Shown piece by piece: positions 1-8,145 of a stretch of DNA of 45,377 nt. Numbering within the stretch: position 1 is the stretch's first letter; every line of letters starts with the position of its first letter. This stretch comes from Nevskiaceae bacterium (GTDB lineage: Bacteria; Pseudomonadota; Gammaproteobacteria; Nevskiales; Nevskiaceae), in NCBI GenBank assembly GCA_021731445.1, contig JAKFXK010000081.1, positions 1 to 45,377 of the forward strand. Direction: 5' to 3'. The notes under the pieces were generated by a model, which saw nothing but the letters and a program-made list of their open reading frames with translations, made no database searches and was not told the DNA's origin. A program made the translations under genes and the position numbers.

Positions 1-246
1 CTTGACTGCGGAGCTGTTCACTTTCACCAGCATGGCGGGATCGGTGATGACGGTGGCAACCGGCTTGATGCGGGCTTCGAGCCGCGCTATTTCTGCCTCG
101 CTGGGACCAGCTTCGGGAACAATCAGGCCGGCTGCGAAAATACAGAACGCGAAAATGCCGCCGAGTGCGGCGAGCACCATGCCGAAGGTGCGGAAAAACT
201 CCTTGTCGTGGGCGTGGTCACTGTGTTCGTTGTGGTTGCTGCTCAC
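1..246 (-). CDS. Membrane-anchored cytochrome c5-type protein, N-terminal part
   Basis: The first 82 codons are present; the gene runs off the left edge of the window. A GTG start at 246-244 follows GGAG with a 7-base spacer. The product has a His/Asp-rich cytoplasmic start, then DKEFFRTFGMVL, then one membrane segment (about residues 20-42), then a polar linker containing EAEIARLEARIKPV. This start plus helix plus linker is the usual front of gammaproteobacterial cytochrome c5-like electron carriers, whose CXXCH haem motif comes later and would lie outside the window. It is in the same direction as the ABC operon upstream, 76 bases after the DUF4340 gene. The family call is by resemblance; the haem site cannot be checked here. 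Confidence 0.7.
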   Translation of the reverse strand, partial: MSSNHNEHSDHAHDKEFFRTFGMVLAALGGIFAFCIFAAGLIVPEAGPSEAEIARLEARIKPVATVITDPAMLVKVNSSAVK

Positions 247-322
247 GGCAAGACTCCGGGCGAAGAACGATGTGCCCCTATTCTAAGAACTTGGCGCGGT
301 GCTGACCACACCGTGGAGCTGA

Positions 323-1201
323 TCAGGCCTCGGGTACGCTCGCTGCTGCAGGCGCAACGGGCGCGGTTGTGCCGAGCTTGAGCAACTCGTCGACGAGTGA
401 TTTCGAGAGCTGATAGCGGATTTTCAGCGTCGGCGAATAGAGCGCGAACTGGGGATCGAGAGAGGCGACGATAAAGTCGCTGACACGGCCATCCTTGGTG
501 GTGATGCGCACCTTTGTGCCCAGCATTGCCTCGCCGGGTGCGGCTTCGTTCCACATCGATTTCGCGCTTTTCCAGCCCTCGGCCAGCGTTTTCAGGGTTT
601 GCGGTGTGGCATTGGCCGTGCCGGCGGGTGCCGCCCAGCTGCCATCTGCGGCCTTGGTCAAGGTGAAATCCGGCAACTCGATCTTCACCAGCTCCTCGTT
701 GGCCGCGAACAACTCCTTGCTGATGAGATCGGCGTAGTCCTTGTCGAGTGCGGCGGTGGCCGGGTCGTCGATCAGCATCGTCTTGCCGCGGACGCGCACG
801 TAGCGACGCGATTGCAGGGCATCGCTGCCGCCGAACTCGATCTTTACTTCATTGAGCGTCACGGTGTGGTCGGGTGGCTCCAAGCCCAGCTCTTTCAGGT
901 TGATGCCATCGCCCTCGACTGCGGCCTGCACCTCGGTGCTGGCGAGACTGGTCGCGCCGATGGCCTCGAAGCGATCGGCGCGTGCCTGCACGGGGGTGGT
1001 GAGCCACCACTCGGCATCCTTCTTTTCGAGCGTGATGACATCGCTGCCTGGCCACTCGACGACGATTTTGGTAACGCCCTCGGTGGCGATGGGAGTGAGC
1101 AGTTCCTTGGGCTTGTTCTTCTTCTGATAGGCCATCCACGCGCCCGCGCCCAGGGCGAACACGATGACGAGTAGCAGCAGGTTGAGACGTGCGCGGTTCA
1201 T
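323..1201 (-). CDS. DUF4340 domain membrane-anchored protein
   Basis: A 292-residue protein with one N-terminal membrane helix (about residues 6-24) followed by a soluble, presumably periplasmic region. The stretch ITLEKKDAEWWLTTPV and the later LGLEPPDHTVTL are the two most recognisable DUF4340 features: repeated beta-rich units that each start with a Trp-containing strand. DUF4340 proteins are usually the last gene of Gld-type ABC transporter operons, as here, after ATPase, permease and GldG-like genes. The biochemical role of the family is unknown; a periplasmic accessory or substrate-contact role is inference. A 103-base gap with two strong hairpins separates it from the GldG-like gene. 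Confidence 0.85.
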   Translation of the reverse strand: MNRARLNLLLLVIVFALGAGAWMAYQKKNKPKELLTPIATEGVTKIVVEWPGSDVITLEKKDAEWWLTTPVQARADRFEAIGATSLASTEVQAAVEGDGINLKELGLEPPDHTVTLNEVKIEFGGSDALQSRRYVRVRGKTMLIDDPATAALDKDYADLISKELFAANEELVKIELPDFTLTKAADGSWAAPAGTANATPQTLKTLAEGWKSAKSMWNEAAPGEAMLGTKVRITTKDGRVSDFIVASLDPQFALYSPTLKIRYQLSKSLVDELLKLGTTAPVAPAAASVPEA

Positions 1202-1234
1202 GTAAGGACTCTCCGAGAATCTTACTTATCTGTG

Positions 1235-1256
1235 GAGTGGGGCCCCGGCCCCACTC
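1235..1256. repeat. Intergenic hairpin 1 between gldG-like and DUF4340 genes
   Basis: Arms GAGTGGGG and CCCCACTC enclose CCCCGG; the stem is 8 bp and perfect. It is followed 9 bases later by a second hairpin. There is no T-run on the minus strand, so it is not a classical intrinsic terminator. Confidence 0.6.
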
Positions 1257-1265
1257 GCTCGACGG

Positions 1266-1290
1266 CAAGGACTGCCACTGGCAGTCCTTG
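1266..1290. repeat. Intergenic hairpin 2 between gldG-like and DUF4340 genes
   Basis: CAAGGACTGCC and GGCAGTCCTTG form an 11-bp perfect stem with a three-base loop. It sits just 3' of the GldG-like stop codon in the transcript and could stabilise or attenuate the mRNA; that role is inference. Confidence 0.6.
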
Positions 1291-1304
1291 AAATCCTATC
1301 TCGC

Positions 1305-2729
1305 TCAGCGACGACGACGCGATAGCCAGCGGCCGATGCCGATGGCGAGCAGCAGCAGCGGCAGCACGACCAGGAAGCCAATCTGCAACGCCAGCACCGT
1401 CCACGGCGAGAGCGACAAGGCCTGGTCGCGCGCCTGGGGCACGGTGATGTCGAGCTGGTCGTCGCGGCTGGCGAGAAAGCGCACCAGGTTTAAGCCCAAC
1501 TTGCCGTTGCCGGCCTGCGCAAGGATGGCATTGCTGAGGAAATCCGAGTCGCCGACGATGGCCGCGCGCTGGGGTTTGCCGGGAAGCTCTGCTGCGCTCT
1601 TGGGTGCACCTGGCGCCGGATCATCCGGCGTCTTCGGCTGCGTCGCATCAGCGGGCGCTTTGAGGCTGCGCGTCAGCAAGAGGCCGAGTGTGAGTGGGCC
1701 AGGCTTGTCGCCCTGCTCCGGCTCAAAGCCGATCTCGCCTTCGAGCGGGCCAGTCTCGATCCAGGCCTGCTGGGTGGATTGCAGGAAGGGCTGCGGCTGC
1801 CAGGCCGGATCGGGCTTGGCCGTCGGGTCTGTGGAGAGCGCCCGCGCCAGAGGGAACAGTGTGTTCTCGGCCAGATTCTGCGTCACCGGTGTCGGCGGAT
1901 AGGTGGCGGTGAGGAACAGGCTGGGGTCCTGCGTCATCGCCGCGTATTCGGGGAAGATCGCCGTGCCTTTTTCAAAGCTCACAGCGAGCGCCTGCGCAAG
2001 TTCAGGGGGCGGCGGTGGCGAGTCGGGGTCCGAAAGCCACAGCAGATTGCCGCCGCCGGCGAGGTAGTCGAGCAGTATCTTGGTCTCGCCCGCCTGCAAT
2101 GCGCTGGTCGGGCCTGCGACCACCAGCAGTGCCGCGTTGTCCGGCACGCGCGGCGAGGTGCCGAGGTTCAGGGCTTGCGAGGCGAAACCATTCGCCTTGA
2201 GCAGTTGCTCGAAGGCCGAATAGCCCGCCGCACCACCATCGCCCATGCCGCGCTCGCCATGTCCTTGCAGGAACACGACGAAGCGTTGCTCGGCAAAGCT
2301 CAGGCGTTGCAAGGCCTGGGTGATGGCTGCTTCGTTCATCTCACCCGCGCGCACGGTCTCGCGGCGGCCGTCGTATTCCAGCACCAGATCGCCGACCTGC
2401 TGGATATTGAACTCGCGCACCTTGGTCGGGTTCTTGATCGGGTCGATGAACTCGATCACGAGGTCTTTCTTGACCGAGGTGTAGCGGTTGAAGAACTGCG
2501 CGGTGTCGGCGCGGTTCTCAGGGCCGGCGGGCGCGAAGGCCAGCACCTTCACCGGCCCCTTGAGGTTGCCGAGCTGCTTTACCGAGGCCTCGGTGAGCGA
2601 GTTGCGCTGGTTGGCCGTCCAGTCGAACTCGGTCTTGAACTGCACGCTGAGCCAGCCGATAAGGCCGATGACGGCGAGGAACAGCAGGGCGGAGACGGCC
2701 TGCTGGAAACGGAGTGATTTTTTATTCAT
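1305..2729 (-). CDS. GldG-like ABC transporter auxiliary protein
   Basis: A 474-residue protein with a membrane helix at about residues 11-30, a large extracytoplasmic domain and a second helix near the C-terminus (about 445-466) followed by a basic tail RWLSRRRR. The early sequence NSLTEASVKQL and the strand VVFLQGHGERG, with later LLWLSDPDS, are typical of the GldG/ABC-type uncharacterised transport component (intraflagellar-transport-like fold). It follows the permease gene by 15 bases. GldG proteins are known from Bacteroidetes gliding machinery, but in proteobacteria the same module has no established substrate. A run of Pro/Ala residues near 350-380 is a probable flexible linker. Confidence 0.85.
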   Translation of the reverse strand: MNKKSLRFQQAVSALLFLAVIGLIGWLSVQFKTEFDWTANQRNSLTEASVKQLGNLKGPVKVLAFAPAGPENRADTAQFFNRYTSVKKDLVIEFIDPIKNPTKVREFNIQQVGDLVLEYDGRRETVRAGEMNEAAITQALQRLSFAEQRFVVFLQGHGERGMGDGGAAGYSAFEQLLKANGFASQALNLGTSPRVPDNAALLVVAGPTSALQAGETKILLDYLAGGGNLLWLSDPDSPPPPPELAQALAVSFEKGTAIFPEYAAMTQDPSLFLTATYPPTPVTQNLAENTLFPLARALSTDPTAKPDPAWQPQPFLQSTQQAWIETGPLEGEIGFEPEQGDKPGPLTLGLLLTRSLKAPADATQPKTPDDPAPGAPKSAAELPGKPQRAAIVGDSDFLSNAILAQAGNGKLGLNLVRFLASRDDQLDITVPQARDQALSLSPWTVLALQIGFLVVLPLLLLAIGIGRWLSRRRR

Positions 2730-2744
2730 AGGAAGGTCTGCCGA

Positions 2745-3488
2745 TTACGAACGCTCGACATCGAGCCGCTGCACGGCGAGCCAGAGAAAGAGCGTGATGA
2801 ACAGCAGGTAGTAGGCGACATCGGCGGTGTTGAACACACCACGCCGCAGGTTTTCAAAGTGGCCGATCAGCGAAAGGTGGCGGAACAGGTCTGCGAACAT
2901 CCCGCCGCCATGCGCCATCGCTTCGAGCAGCCAGATCACCAGCAGGAGGCCAAAACCACCGACGGCAGCAATCACCGGCTCCTTGGTCAGCGTGGAGACA
3001 AACAGGCCCGCCGCGCCAAAACTCAGCATCAGTAAGAGCTGCCCCACAAGGCCCGCGAACAGACGGCCCGTGTCGAGCTCGGTGCCGCCGAACAGCGAGA
3101 ACGCCATCGCCGCCATCAGCACCAGAATGGCGAGGAAGAACACACCCAATCCCAGAAACTTGCCGAGCACGATTTCGGTCAGCGAGGCAGGTGCGCTGGT
3201 GAGCAGCGTGAGGCTGCCGCTCTTCTTGTCCTCCGCGAACAGGCGCATGGTCATCAGCGGGATCACCAGCAGCAGGAGCACGGCCGAGAAACCGAACAGC
3301 CCACCGCCGATGTAGTCGGAAACCCCCGAATACTGGTTGAGCGAGCCGGGGTTGTTGACCATCTCGGTGAGGAGCAGCGAATACGAGAGGCCCATGATGA
3401 ACTGGATGACGGCGAGCACCGTCCAGGCCAAGGGTGAAACAAAAAAGCGGCGCGCCTCGTGGCGGGCAATGGCAGTGAGGGCGCTCAT
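2745..3488 (-). CDS. ABC-2 type transporter permease (GldF-like)
   Basis: A 247-residue integral membrane protein with about six hydrophobic segments. It opens with EARRFFVSPLAW and contains MRLFAEDKKSGSLTLL, the conserved cytoplasmic coupling region of ABC-2 permeases (the RxxAEE/KxxGTLELL-type motif). The ATG start overlaps the stop of the ATPase gene in an ATGA arrangement, so the two are very likely translationally coupled. Together with the GldG-like and DUF4340 genes it forms a four-gene export module. Substrate unknown. Confidence 0.9.
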   Translation of the reverse strand: MSALTAIARHEARRFFVSPLAWTVLAVIQFIMGLSYSLLLTEMVNNPGSLNQYSGVSDYIGGGLFGFSAVLLLLVIPLMTMRLFAEDKKSGSLTLLTSAPASLTEIVLGKFLGLGVFFLAILVLMAAMAFSLFGGTELDTGRLFAGLVGQLLLMLSFGAAGLFVSTLTKEPVIAAVGGFGLLLVIWLLEAMAHGGGMFADLFRHLSLIGHFENLRRGVFNTADVAYYLLFITLFLWLAVQRLDVERS

Positions 3489-4423
3489 GCGGCTTCCTTG
3501 AGTTGCGATGCGTCGCCCGAGGTGAGCGAGACGAAGATTTCCTCCAGCGTGCGGCCCTCGGTCTTGAGTTCGATCAAGCCCCAGTCGTGCTGCACGCTCA
3601 CCCGCACCAGTGCCTCGCGCAGATCGGTGCCGGCTTCCGGCGTGACCATGAAGCGCCCCTCGCCGAGTGCCTGCACAGCGGCGATGCCGGGCAGGCCCAA
3701 CGTCACCGGCGGGCGGTGGAACTGCACGATGATGCGCGAGGCCGTGTGCGCCGTGACGTTCTGCATCGAATCATGGAACACCACGCGGCCCTGGTGCACG
3801 ATCATCACCCGCGAGCACACGGCCTGGATTTCCGGAAGGATATGGCTGGACAGGATCACGCTGTGGTTCTGCGCGAGCGCAGCGATGAGGCTGCGGATCT
3901 CGCGGATCTGGATCGGGTCGAGGCCCACCGTCGGCTCGTCGAGAATGATCACCGGCGGCTGATGCACGATGGCCTGTGCGAGGCCCACGCGCTGCTGGAA
4001 ACCTTTTGAAAGATTGCCGATCAGGCGCTGGCTCATCTCGTTCAGACCGCAGGACTGCTTGGCCTTGGCGACCGCCGCCTTGCGCGTGGCTTTGGGCACG
4101 CCATGCAGGCTGGCTGCGAAATCGAGATATTCATCGACAGTGACTTCGGGATGCACCGGGGGCAGCTCCGGCAGATAACCCAGCGACTGCTTGGCTTTTT
4201 TCGGCTCGGCGGCAATGTCGATGCCGTTGATCTTCACACTGCCGGAAGACGGCGCGAGATTGCCCGTGAGCATCTTCATGGTGGTGGACTTGCCCGCGCC
4301 GTTCGGCCCCAGCAAGCCCAGAATCTCGCCGCGCCGCAGCGTGAGGTCAATGCCCTGCACCGCCACATTGGGGCCGTAGCGCCGCGTCAAGCCGCGCGCC
4401 TCGATCAGGATGTCGTGCTCCAT
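3485..4423 (-). CDS. ABC transporter ATP-binding protein (GldA-like)
   Basis: 312 residues from the ATG at 4423, preceded by AAGAGAG; an upstream in-frame start would add 45 residues unlike the family. Walker A GPNGAGKS lies at residues 39-46, the signature LSKGFQQR near 138-145, and Walker B VIILDEP near 158-164 followed by TVGLDP. The Q-loop region reads GYLPELPP, with Glu where many ABC ATPases have Gln; this is common in the GldA/CcmA-like branch. A C-terminal domain of about 80 residues follows the nucleotide-binding domain. It is the first gene of the export operon. The region upstream contains an inverted repeat (4519-4582). Confidence 0.92.
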   Translation of the reverse strand: MEHDILIEARGLTRRYGPNVAVQGIDLTLRRGEILGLLGPNGAGKSTTMKMLTGNLAPSSGSVKINGIDIAAEPKKAKQSLGYLPELPPVHPEVTVDEYLDFAASLHGVPKATRKAAVAKAKQSCGLNEMSQRLIGNLSKGFQQRVGLAQAIVHQPPVIILDEPTVGLDPIQIREIRSLIAALAQNHSVILSSHILPEIQAVCSRVMIVHQGRVVFHDSMQNVTAHTASRIIVQFHRPPVTLGLPGIAAVQALGEGRFMVTPEAGTDLREALVRVSVQHDWGLIELKTEGRTLEEIFVSLTSGDASQLKEAA

Positions 4424-4518
4424 GTTCTCTCTTGGGTTTTTTGTTTGGGTGGAATGACGACGGCATCGACCGGCAAGGTCAATCAGGAGTTCCGTCGCGG
4501 GGCTGGATTCTAGCCGTG

Positions 4519-4582
4519 TAGCCCGGATGCAATCCGGAATTGCGCTCTCAGCAATCAAATGTCCCGGATTGCATCGGGGCTA
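4519..4582. repeat. REP-like inverted repeat
   Basis: The 19-base arm at 4519-4537 (TAGCCCGGATGCAATCCGG) is complementary to 4564-4582 with one mismatch; the loop is 26 bases. The core CCCGGATGCAATCCGG is the type of short repeat often scattered between genes in proteobacterial chromosomes. It lies between the start of the ABC ATPase gene and the end of the acyltransferase gene. Confidence 0.7.
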
Positions 4583-4599
4583 CCACAGCGGCAGCGGAT

Positions 4600-5499
4600 T
4601 TAGCGAGTACCCGCATAAAAATCAGGTGCGCCCTCAGGCTGGCGGCGGAAGCGTTGGTAAGTCCACCAGTACTGCTGCGGCATCTTGCGCACGCACTCCT
4701 CGAAGATGGCGTTGAGTGCCGTCGCCGAGACCACCGGATCGGGGTCACGGATCGCAGCCGGTGGTTTGAGGTAATGCGATTTGTAGCCCTGTCCCCAGGG
4801 CAGCCGCTCACCGTAAAACACCAGAATCTCAGCCTCAGAAGCCTGCGCCAGCGTACGCACCAGCACCGGTGTGTGCGCCAGATGGCCGAAGAAGGGCGCG
4901 AACACGCCGCTGCCGTGTGGCGGGTCCTGATCGGCGACGAAGTAGACACCTTCGTTGGCTGCGAGCAGCGGCAACACCTGGCTTTTCACGCCGCGTTTCA
5001 CCGCAATCATCTTGCCGCCGAAACGGGTGCGGCCCTGCAGAGAGGCCTCGTCGATCGCCGCACCACCGCCCTTGCCGCCCTGTTCCTTATAGAGACCGGT
5101 AAAGGTATATCGCTCCGACATGCACATCGCTGGTTGTTCGAACTGACCCTGGTGCAGCGTCAACAGGATCACACCCTTGCCCTTGGCGAAGGCCGCGTCC
5201 AATAAACCGATGTTGGTTTCTTCCTTGAGATAGCCGCGCATGGTGGCCTTGCCGCACAGCCAGAGGCGCGGGGTTTCGAGGAACAGTTTCAGCTCTTCGG
5301 TGACGGCCTGCCGTGCAATGGCCTGCTGCTCTGCACGCGATTTTTCGGGGAAGCAGCGCTCCACATTGCGCAGCGCCACCCGCTTGCGCCGGTTGGGGAT
5401 GACCCACGATAGCCAGCCGAGCACGCTGGCAAAGCCATGCAGCAACGGCAACGGCCAGGTGCCAAAAAAGCGCAGCAATATCCAGGCAAGGGTTTTCAT
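4600..5499 (-). CDS. LpxL/HtrB-family lysophospholipid/lipid A acyltransferase
   Basis: A 299-residue protein with a hydrophobic N-terminus (about residues 5-35), then the acyltransferase core. The catalytic HX4E motif appears as HQGQFE at residues 116-121, and later FVADQDPP and VFAPFFG fit the substrate-pocket motifs of the LpxL/LpxM family, as does the C-terminal QYWWTYQRFRRQPEG. Members transfer acyl chains to Kdo2-lipid IVA or to related lipids at the inner membrane. The Gln-rich HQGQFE differs from the usual HFGNWE, so the true acceptor could be something other than lipid A. GGAG lies upstream of the ATG. Divergent from dtd. Confidence 0.88.
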   Translation of the reverse strand: MKTLAWILLRFFGTWPLPLLHGFASVLGWLSWVIPNRRKRVALRNVERCFPEKSRAEQQAIARQAVTEELKLFLETPRLWLCGKATMRGYLKEETNIGLLDAAFAKGKGVILLTLHQGQFEQPAMCMSERYTFTGLYKEQGGKGGGAAIDEASLQGRTRFGGKMIAVKRGVKSQVLPLLAANEGVYFVADQDPPHGSGVFAPFFGHLAHTPVLVRTLAQASEAEILVFYGERLPWGQGYKSHYLKPPAAIRDPDPVVSATALNAIFEECVRKMPQQYWWTYQRFRRQPEGAPDFYAGTR

Positions 5500-5553
5500 G
5501 GGTCTCCGTATTCAGCGAGGATTGTAGATGCTGACCCTGACGAGGATTTTGGG

Positions 5554-5991
5554 ATGATCGGACTGCTGCAACGAGTGAAGTGCGCCAGCGTGCGGGTGGA
5601 GGGCGAGCTGATCGCGCGCATCGACCACGGCCTCGTCGTGCTGGTGGGGGTCACGCGCGCGGACAGTGAAGCCAGTGCCGATAAACTGGCCGCTCGCCTC
5701 TTGGGCTATCGCGTGTTCGCCGATGAAGCGGGCCGGATGAATCGCAATCTGCTGGAGGTGACGGGCGGCCTGATTTTGGTGCCGCAATTCACGCTGGCCG
5801 CAGATACCGGCAGCGGCACGCGCGCGGGCTTCACGACGGCAGCCGAGCCGGTGCGCGCACGCGCACTCTTCGAACATCTGCTGCAGGCCGTGCAGCGCAC
5901 CTTGCCTGTCGTGCAGACCGGGCGCTTCGGGGCCGATATGCAAGTGGCGCTGGTCAACGATGGTCCAGTGACGTTCTGGCTGGAGGCTTGA
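5554..5991 (+). CDS. dtd: D-aminoacyl-tRNA deacylase
   Basis: 145 residues from the ATG at 5554, the normal size of the family; the open frame extends further upstream but that part has no family resemblance. The protein starts MIGLLQRVKCASVRVEG and ends with the Gly-cisPro motif NDGPVTFWLEA. The other active-site motif reads LVPQFTLAADT, with Pro where the common form is SQFTL. DTD hydrolyses D-amino acids (and glycine mischarged on tRNA-Ala) from tRNA, a proofreading step. It stands alone, divergent from the acyltransferase and followed by a hairpin at 6001-6031. Confidence 0.93.
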   Translation: MIGLLQRVKCASVRVEGELIARIDHGLVVLVGVTRADSEASADKLAARLLGYRVFADEAGRMNRNLLEVTGGLILVPQFTLAADTGSGTRAGFTTAAEPVRARALFEHLLQAVQRTLPVVQTGRFGADMQVALVNDGPVTFWLEA

Positions 5992-6000
5992 CCCAGACGC

Positions 6001-6031
6001 CTGTCATTCCGAGCAACGCGAGGAATGACAG
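6001..6031. repeat. Hairpin of the TGTCATTCC...GGAATGACA repeat type
   Basis: CTGTCATTCC at 6001-6010 pairs perfectly with GGAATGACAG at 6022-6031 around an 11-base loop (GAGCAACGCGA). The sequence resembles one arm of the larger inverted repeat at 38045-38136, so it is probably a dispersed repeat that may also work as a transcript end for dtd. Confidence 0.65.
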
Positions 6032-6103
6032 AAAGGGGGGCTATTCAGCCTGCGGCACAGGCTGTGCTAGCGTCTGCCCCAAGCACCCCTGACCCACAAA
6101 ACC

Positions 6104-7942
6104 ATGACCACTGCCACCGTCGCCCGCAGCGACAAGATGCCTTCGAGCCTGCCGTACATCGTCGCCAACGAGTTTGCCGAACGATTCTGCTTCTACGGCA
6201 TCAACGCCATCCTCGTCGCCTACATGATCGACTTCCTCAAGTTCGGGGATGCACAGGCGGCAACCTGGCAGGCGCTGTTCAAATCGGGGGCCTACTTCTT
6301 CCCGCTGCTCGGCGCGATGGTGTCGGACATCTTCCTCGCCAAGTTCCGCACCATCATCAGCTTCTCGATGGTCTACGTGACCGGCTGCTTCGTCATCGCC
6401 TTCGGTGGCGAGAGCGAGACCATGCTGATCCTCGGCATGTTCCTGGTCGCCTTCGGCACCGGCGGCATCAAGCCCTGTGTCTCCACCAACGTCGGCGACC
6501 AGTTCACCAGCGCCAACGCCCATCTCATCGAGCGCGCGTTTTCGTACTTCTACATCGCCATCAATGCGGGATCGTCGATCTCGATCTACTTCTGCCCGGA
6601 GTGGCTGGCCGACCCCGATCTCGGCCCCAAGGTCGCTTTTGGCATCCCCGGCGCGATGATGGCGCTGGCCACGCTGGTGTTCTGGATGGGCCGCAGGAAG
6701 TTCGCGGTGGTGCCAGCCGCAATGGCGAAACCCGGCATGGCCTTGGTGGCGTTCTTTGCGGTGTTTTTCGCGGTGCTCGCGTTCACCGGCGTGCTGTTCA
6801 TGGCCTGCCGCGAAAGCCCGGTGCTGAAGCCCTTCGCCATCCTCGTCGCCACCTTCACCTTGCTCGGCACGCTCGCCGGTGTGGCCGCACTTTTCCTCAA
6901 GACCGGCTTGCGCAACGCGCTGCCACCTGAGCTGCGCAACTGGCTGGAGCGCTCGCTCACCGGCGAGGGCCTGACCATCGTCGGCAAGCTGCTGGGGCTG
7001 TATCTGTTCATCGCCTTCTTCTGGTCGCTATGGGATCAGAGCAACGGCAACAGCTGGACCATCCAGGCGCAGAGCGCACTCATGGACAAGCGCCTGTTCG
7101 GCTTTCTCGATGGCATCCCGATGTTTGCGAGCCTCGCCACCTACGAGATGCTGCCCGCGCAGGTGCAGGTGGTGAATGGCCTGTTCATCCTCATCCTGGT
7201 GCCGATCTTCACCTTCGGCATCTACCCGCTGCTGGGCAAGTTGTTTGAAGTCACCCCGCTGCGCAAGATCGGCATCGGCTTCTTCGTGGTGGCCAGCTCC
7301 TTCATCATCGTGGCCTGGATCGAGCAGCGCATCCAGAGTGGCTTCACGGTCAGCATGTGGTGGCAGATCACCGCCTACGCCGTGCTCACCGCCGCCGAGG
7401 TGCTGGTGTCGATCACCGCGCTCGAATACAGCTACAAGCAGGCCCCGCTCTACATGAAGAGCTTCATCATGGCCTTGTTCCTGCTCTCGACCAGCGTCGG
7501 CAATGCCTTCACCGCCGCCGTCAACACCATCATGGTCAAGCCGCTGGCCGCAACCAGCATCGCCGCTGGTGAGCAGACCTGGGTGACGCTGCCGGGCGCA
7601 GGCGATTTCGTCACCGGGCAGAAGATCGACTTCAGCGGCGAGACTGGCGTTTCGGTGGTGCTGGCTGATGGCAAGACCGAGCCGCTCGCAGGCACCTTCC
7701 TCGTCAGCGAGGTCGATGCCACCCAAGGCCGCGTGCGCCTGATGGACAAGGTCTACCGCAAGCCCATCAGCAGCAGCGGCAGCTTCGACGCGGGCAGGGC
7801 CGAGGTCAGCACCTATTCGCTTGTGGGGCCGGTGTACTTCCTGTTCTTCGCGGCCTTGATGGCGGCGGTGTCGGTGCTGTTCATCTTCTATGCCCTGTGG
7901 TTCAAGGAGACCACGTTCGTACGCGAAGAGGAACGAAGCTGA
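6104..7942 (+). CDS. POT-family proton-dependent oligopeptide transporter
   Basis: A 612-residue, many-pass membrane protein of the major facilitator superfamily. The POT proton-coupling motif ExxER appears at residues 23-27 within NEFAERFCFYG, followed by the signature GTGGIKPCVSTNVGDQF and the PTR2 motif YFYIAINAGS. Such proteins import di- and tripeptides with protons across the inner membrane. Unusually, a polar, beta-prone segment of about 95 residues (roughly 478-572) is inserted just before the last membrane helix. No strong Shine-Dalgarno sequence precedes the ATG. A strong hairpin terminator follows. Confidence 0.92.
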   Translation: MTTATVARSDKMPSSLPYIVANEFAERFCFYGINAILVAYMIDFLKFGDAQAATWQALFKSGAYFFPLLGAMVSDIFLAKFRTIISFSMVYVTGCFVIAFGGESETMLILGMFLVAFGTGGIKPCVSTNVGDQFTSANAHLIERAFSYFYIAINAGSSISIYFCPEWLADPDLGPKVAFGIPGAMMALATLVFWMGRRKFAVVPAAMAKPGMALVAFFAVFFAVLAFTGVLFMACRESPVLKPFAILVATFTLLGTLAGVAALFLKTGLRNALPPELRNWLERSLTGEGLTIVGKLLGLYLFIAFFWSLWDQSNGNSWTIQAQSALMDKRLFGFLDGIPMFASLATYEMLPAQVQVVNGLFILILVPIFTFGIYPLLGKLFEVTPLRKIGIGFFVVASSFIIVAWIEQRIQSGFTVSMWWQITAYAVLTAAEVLVSITALEYSYKQAPLYMKSFIMALFLLSTSVGNAFTAAVNTIMVKPLAATSIAAGEQTWVTLPGAGDFVTGQKIDFSGETGVSVVLADGKTEPLAGTFLVSEVDATQGRVRLMDKVYRKPISSSGSFDAGRAEVSTYSLVGPVYFLFFAALMAAVSVLFIFYALWFKETTFVREEERS

Positions 7943-7956
7943 CAAGCCGCAAGCTT

Positions 7957-7993
7957 GCGCAAAGAACCCCGCCATGTGCGGGGTTCTTTGCGC
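7957..7993 (+). terminator. Terminator-like hairpin after the peptide transporter gene
   Basis: GCGCAAAGAACCCCGC pairs perfectly over 16 bp with GCGGGGTTCTTTGCGC around a five-base loop. The A/T blocks at the stem base act as the tail of a bidirectional-looking intrinsic terminator; there is no long T-run after it. Confidence 0.7.
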
Positions 7994-8145
7994 TCGGCAG
8001 CTGCAAGTTCAACCCACTCGAAGATGCTGAATCAGCCTTTGGTCGCCAGCGCCGCGATACCTGTGCGATGACTCACAGGCAGTGTCAGTATCAATGGCGC
8101 GGGCAGGCCCGCGACTGGCGCGATAATCGTTAGGGAGGCACGAAT

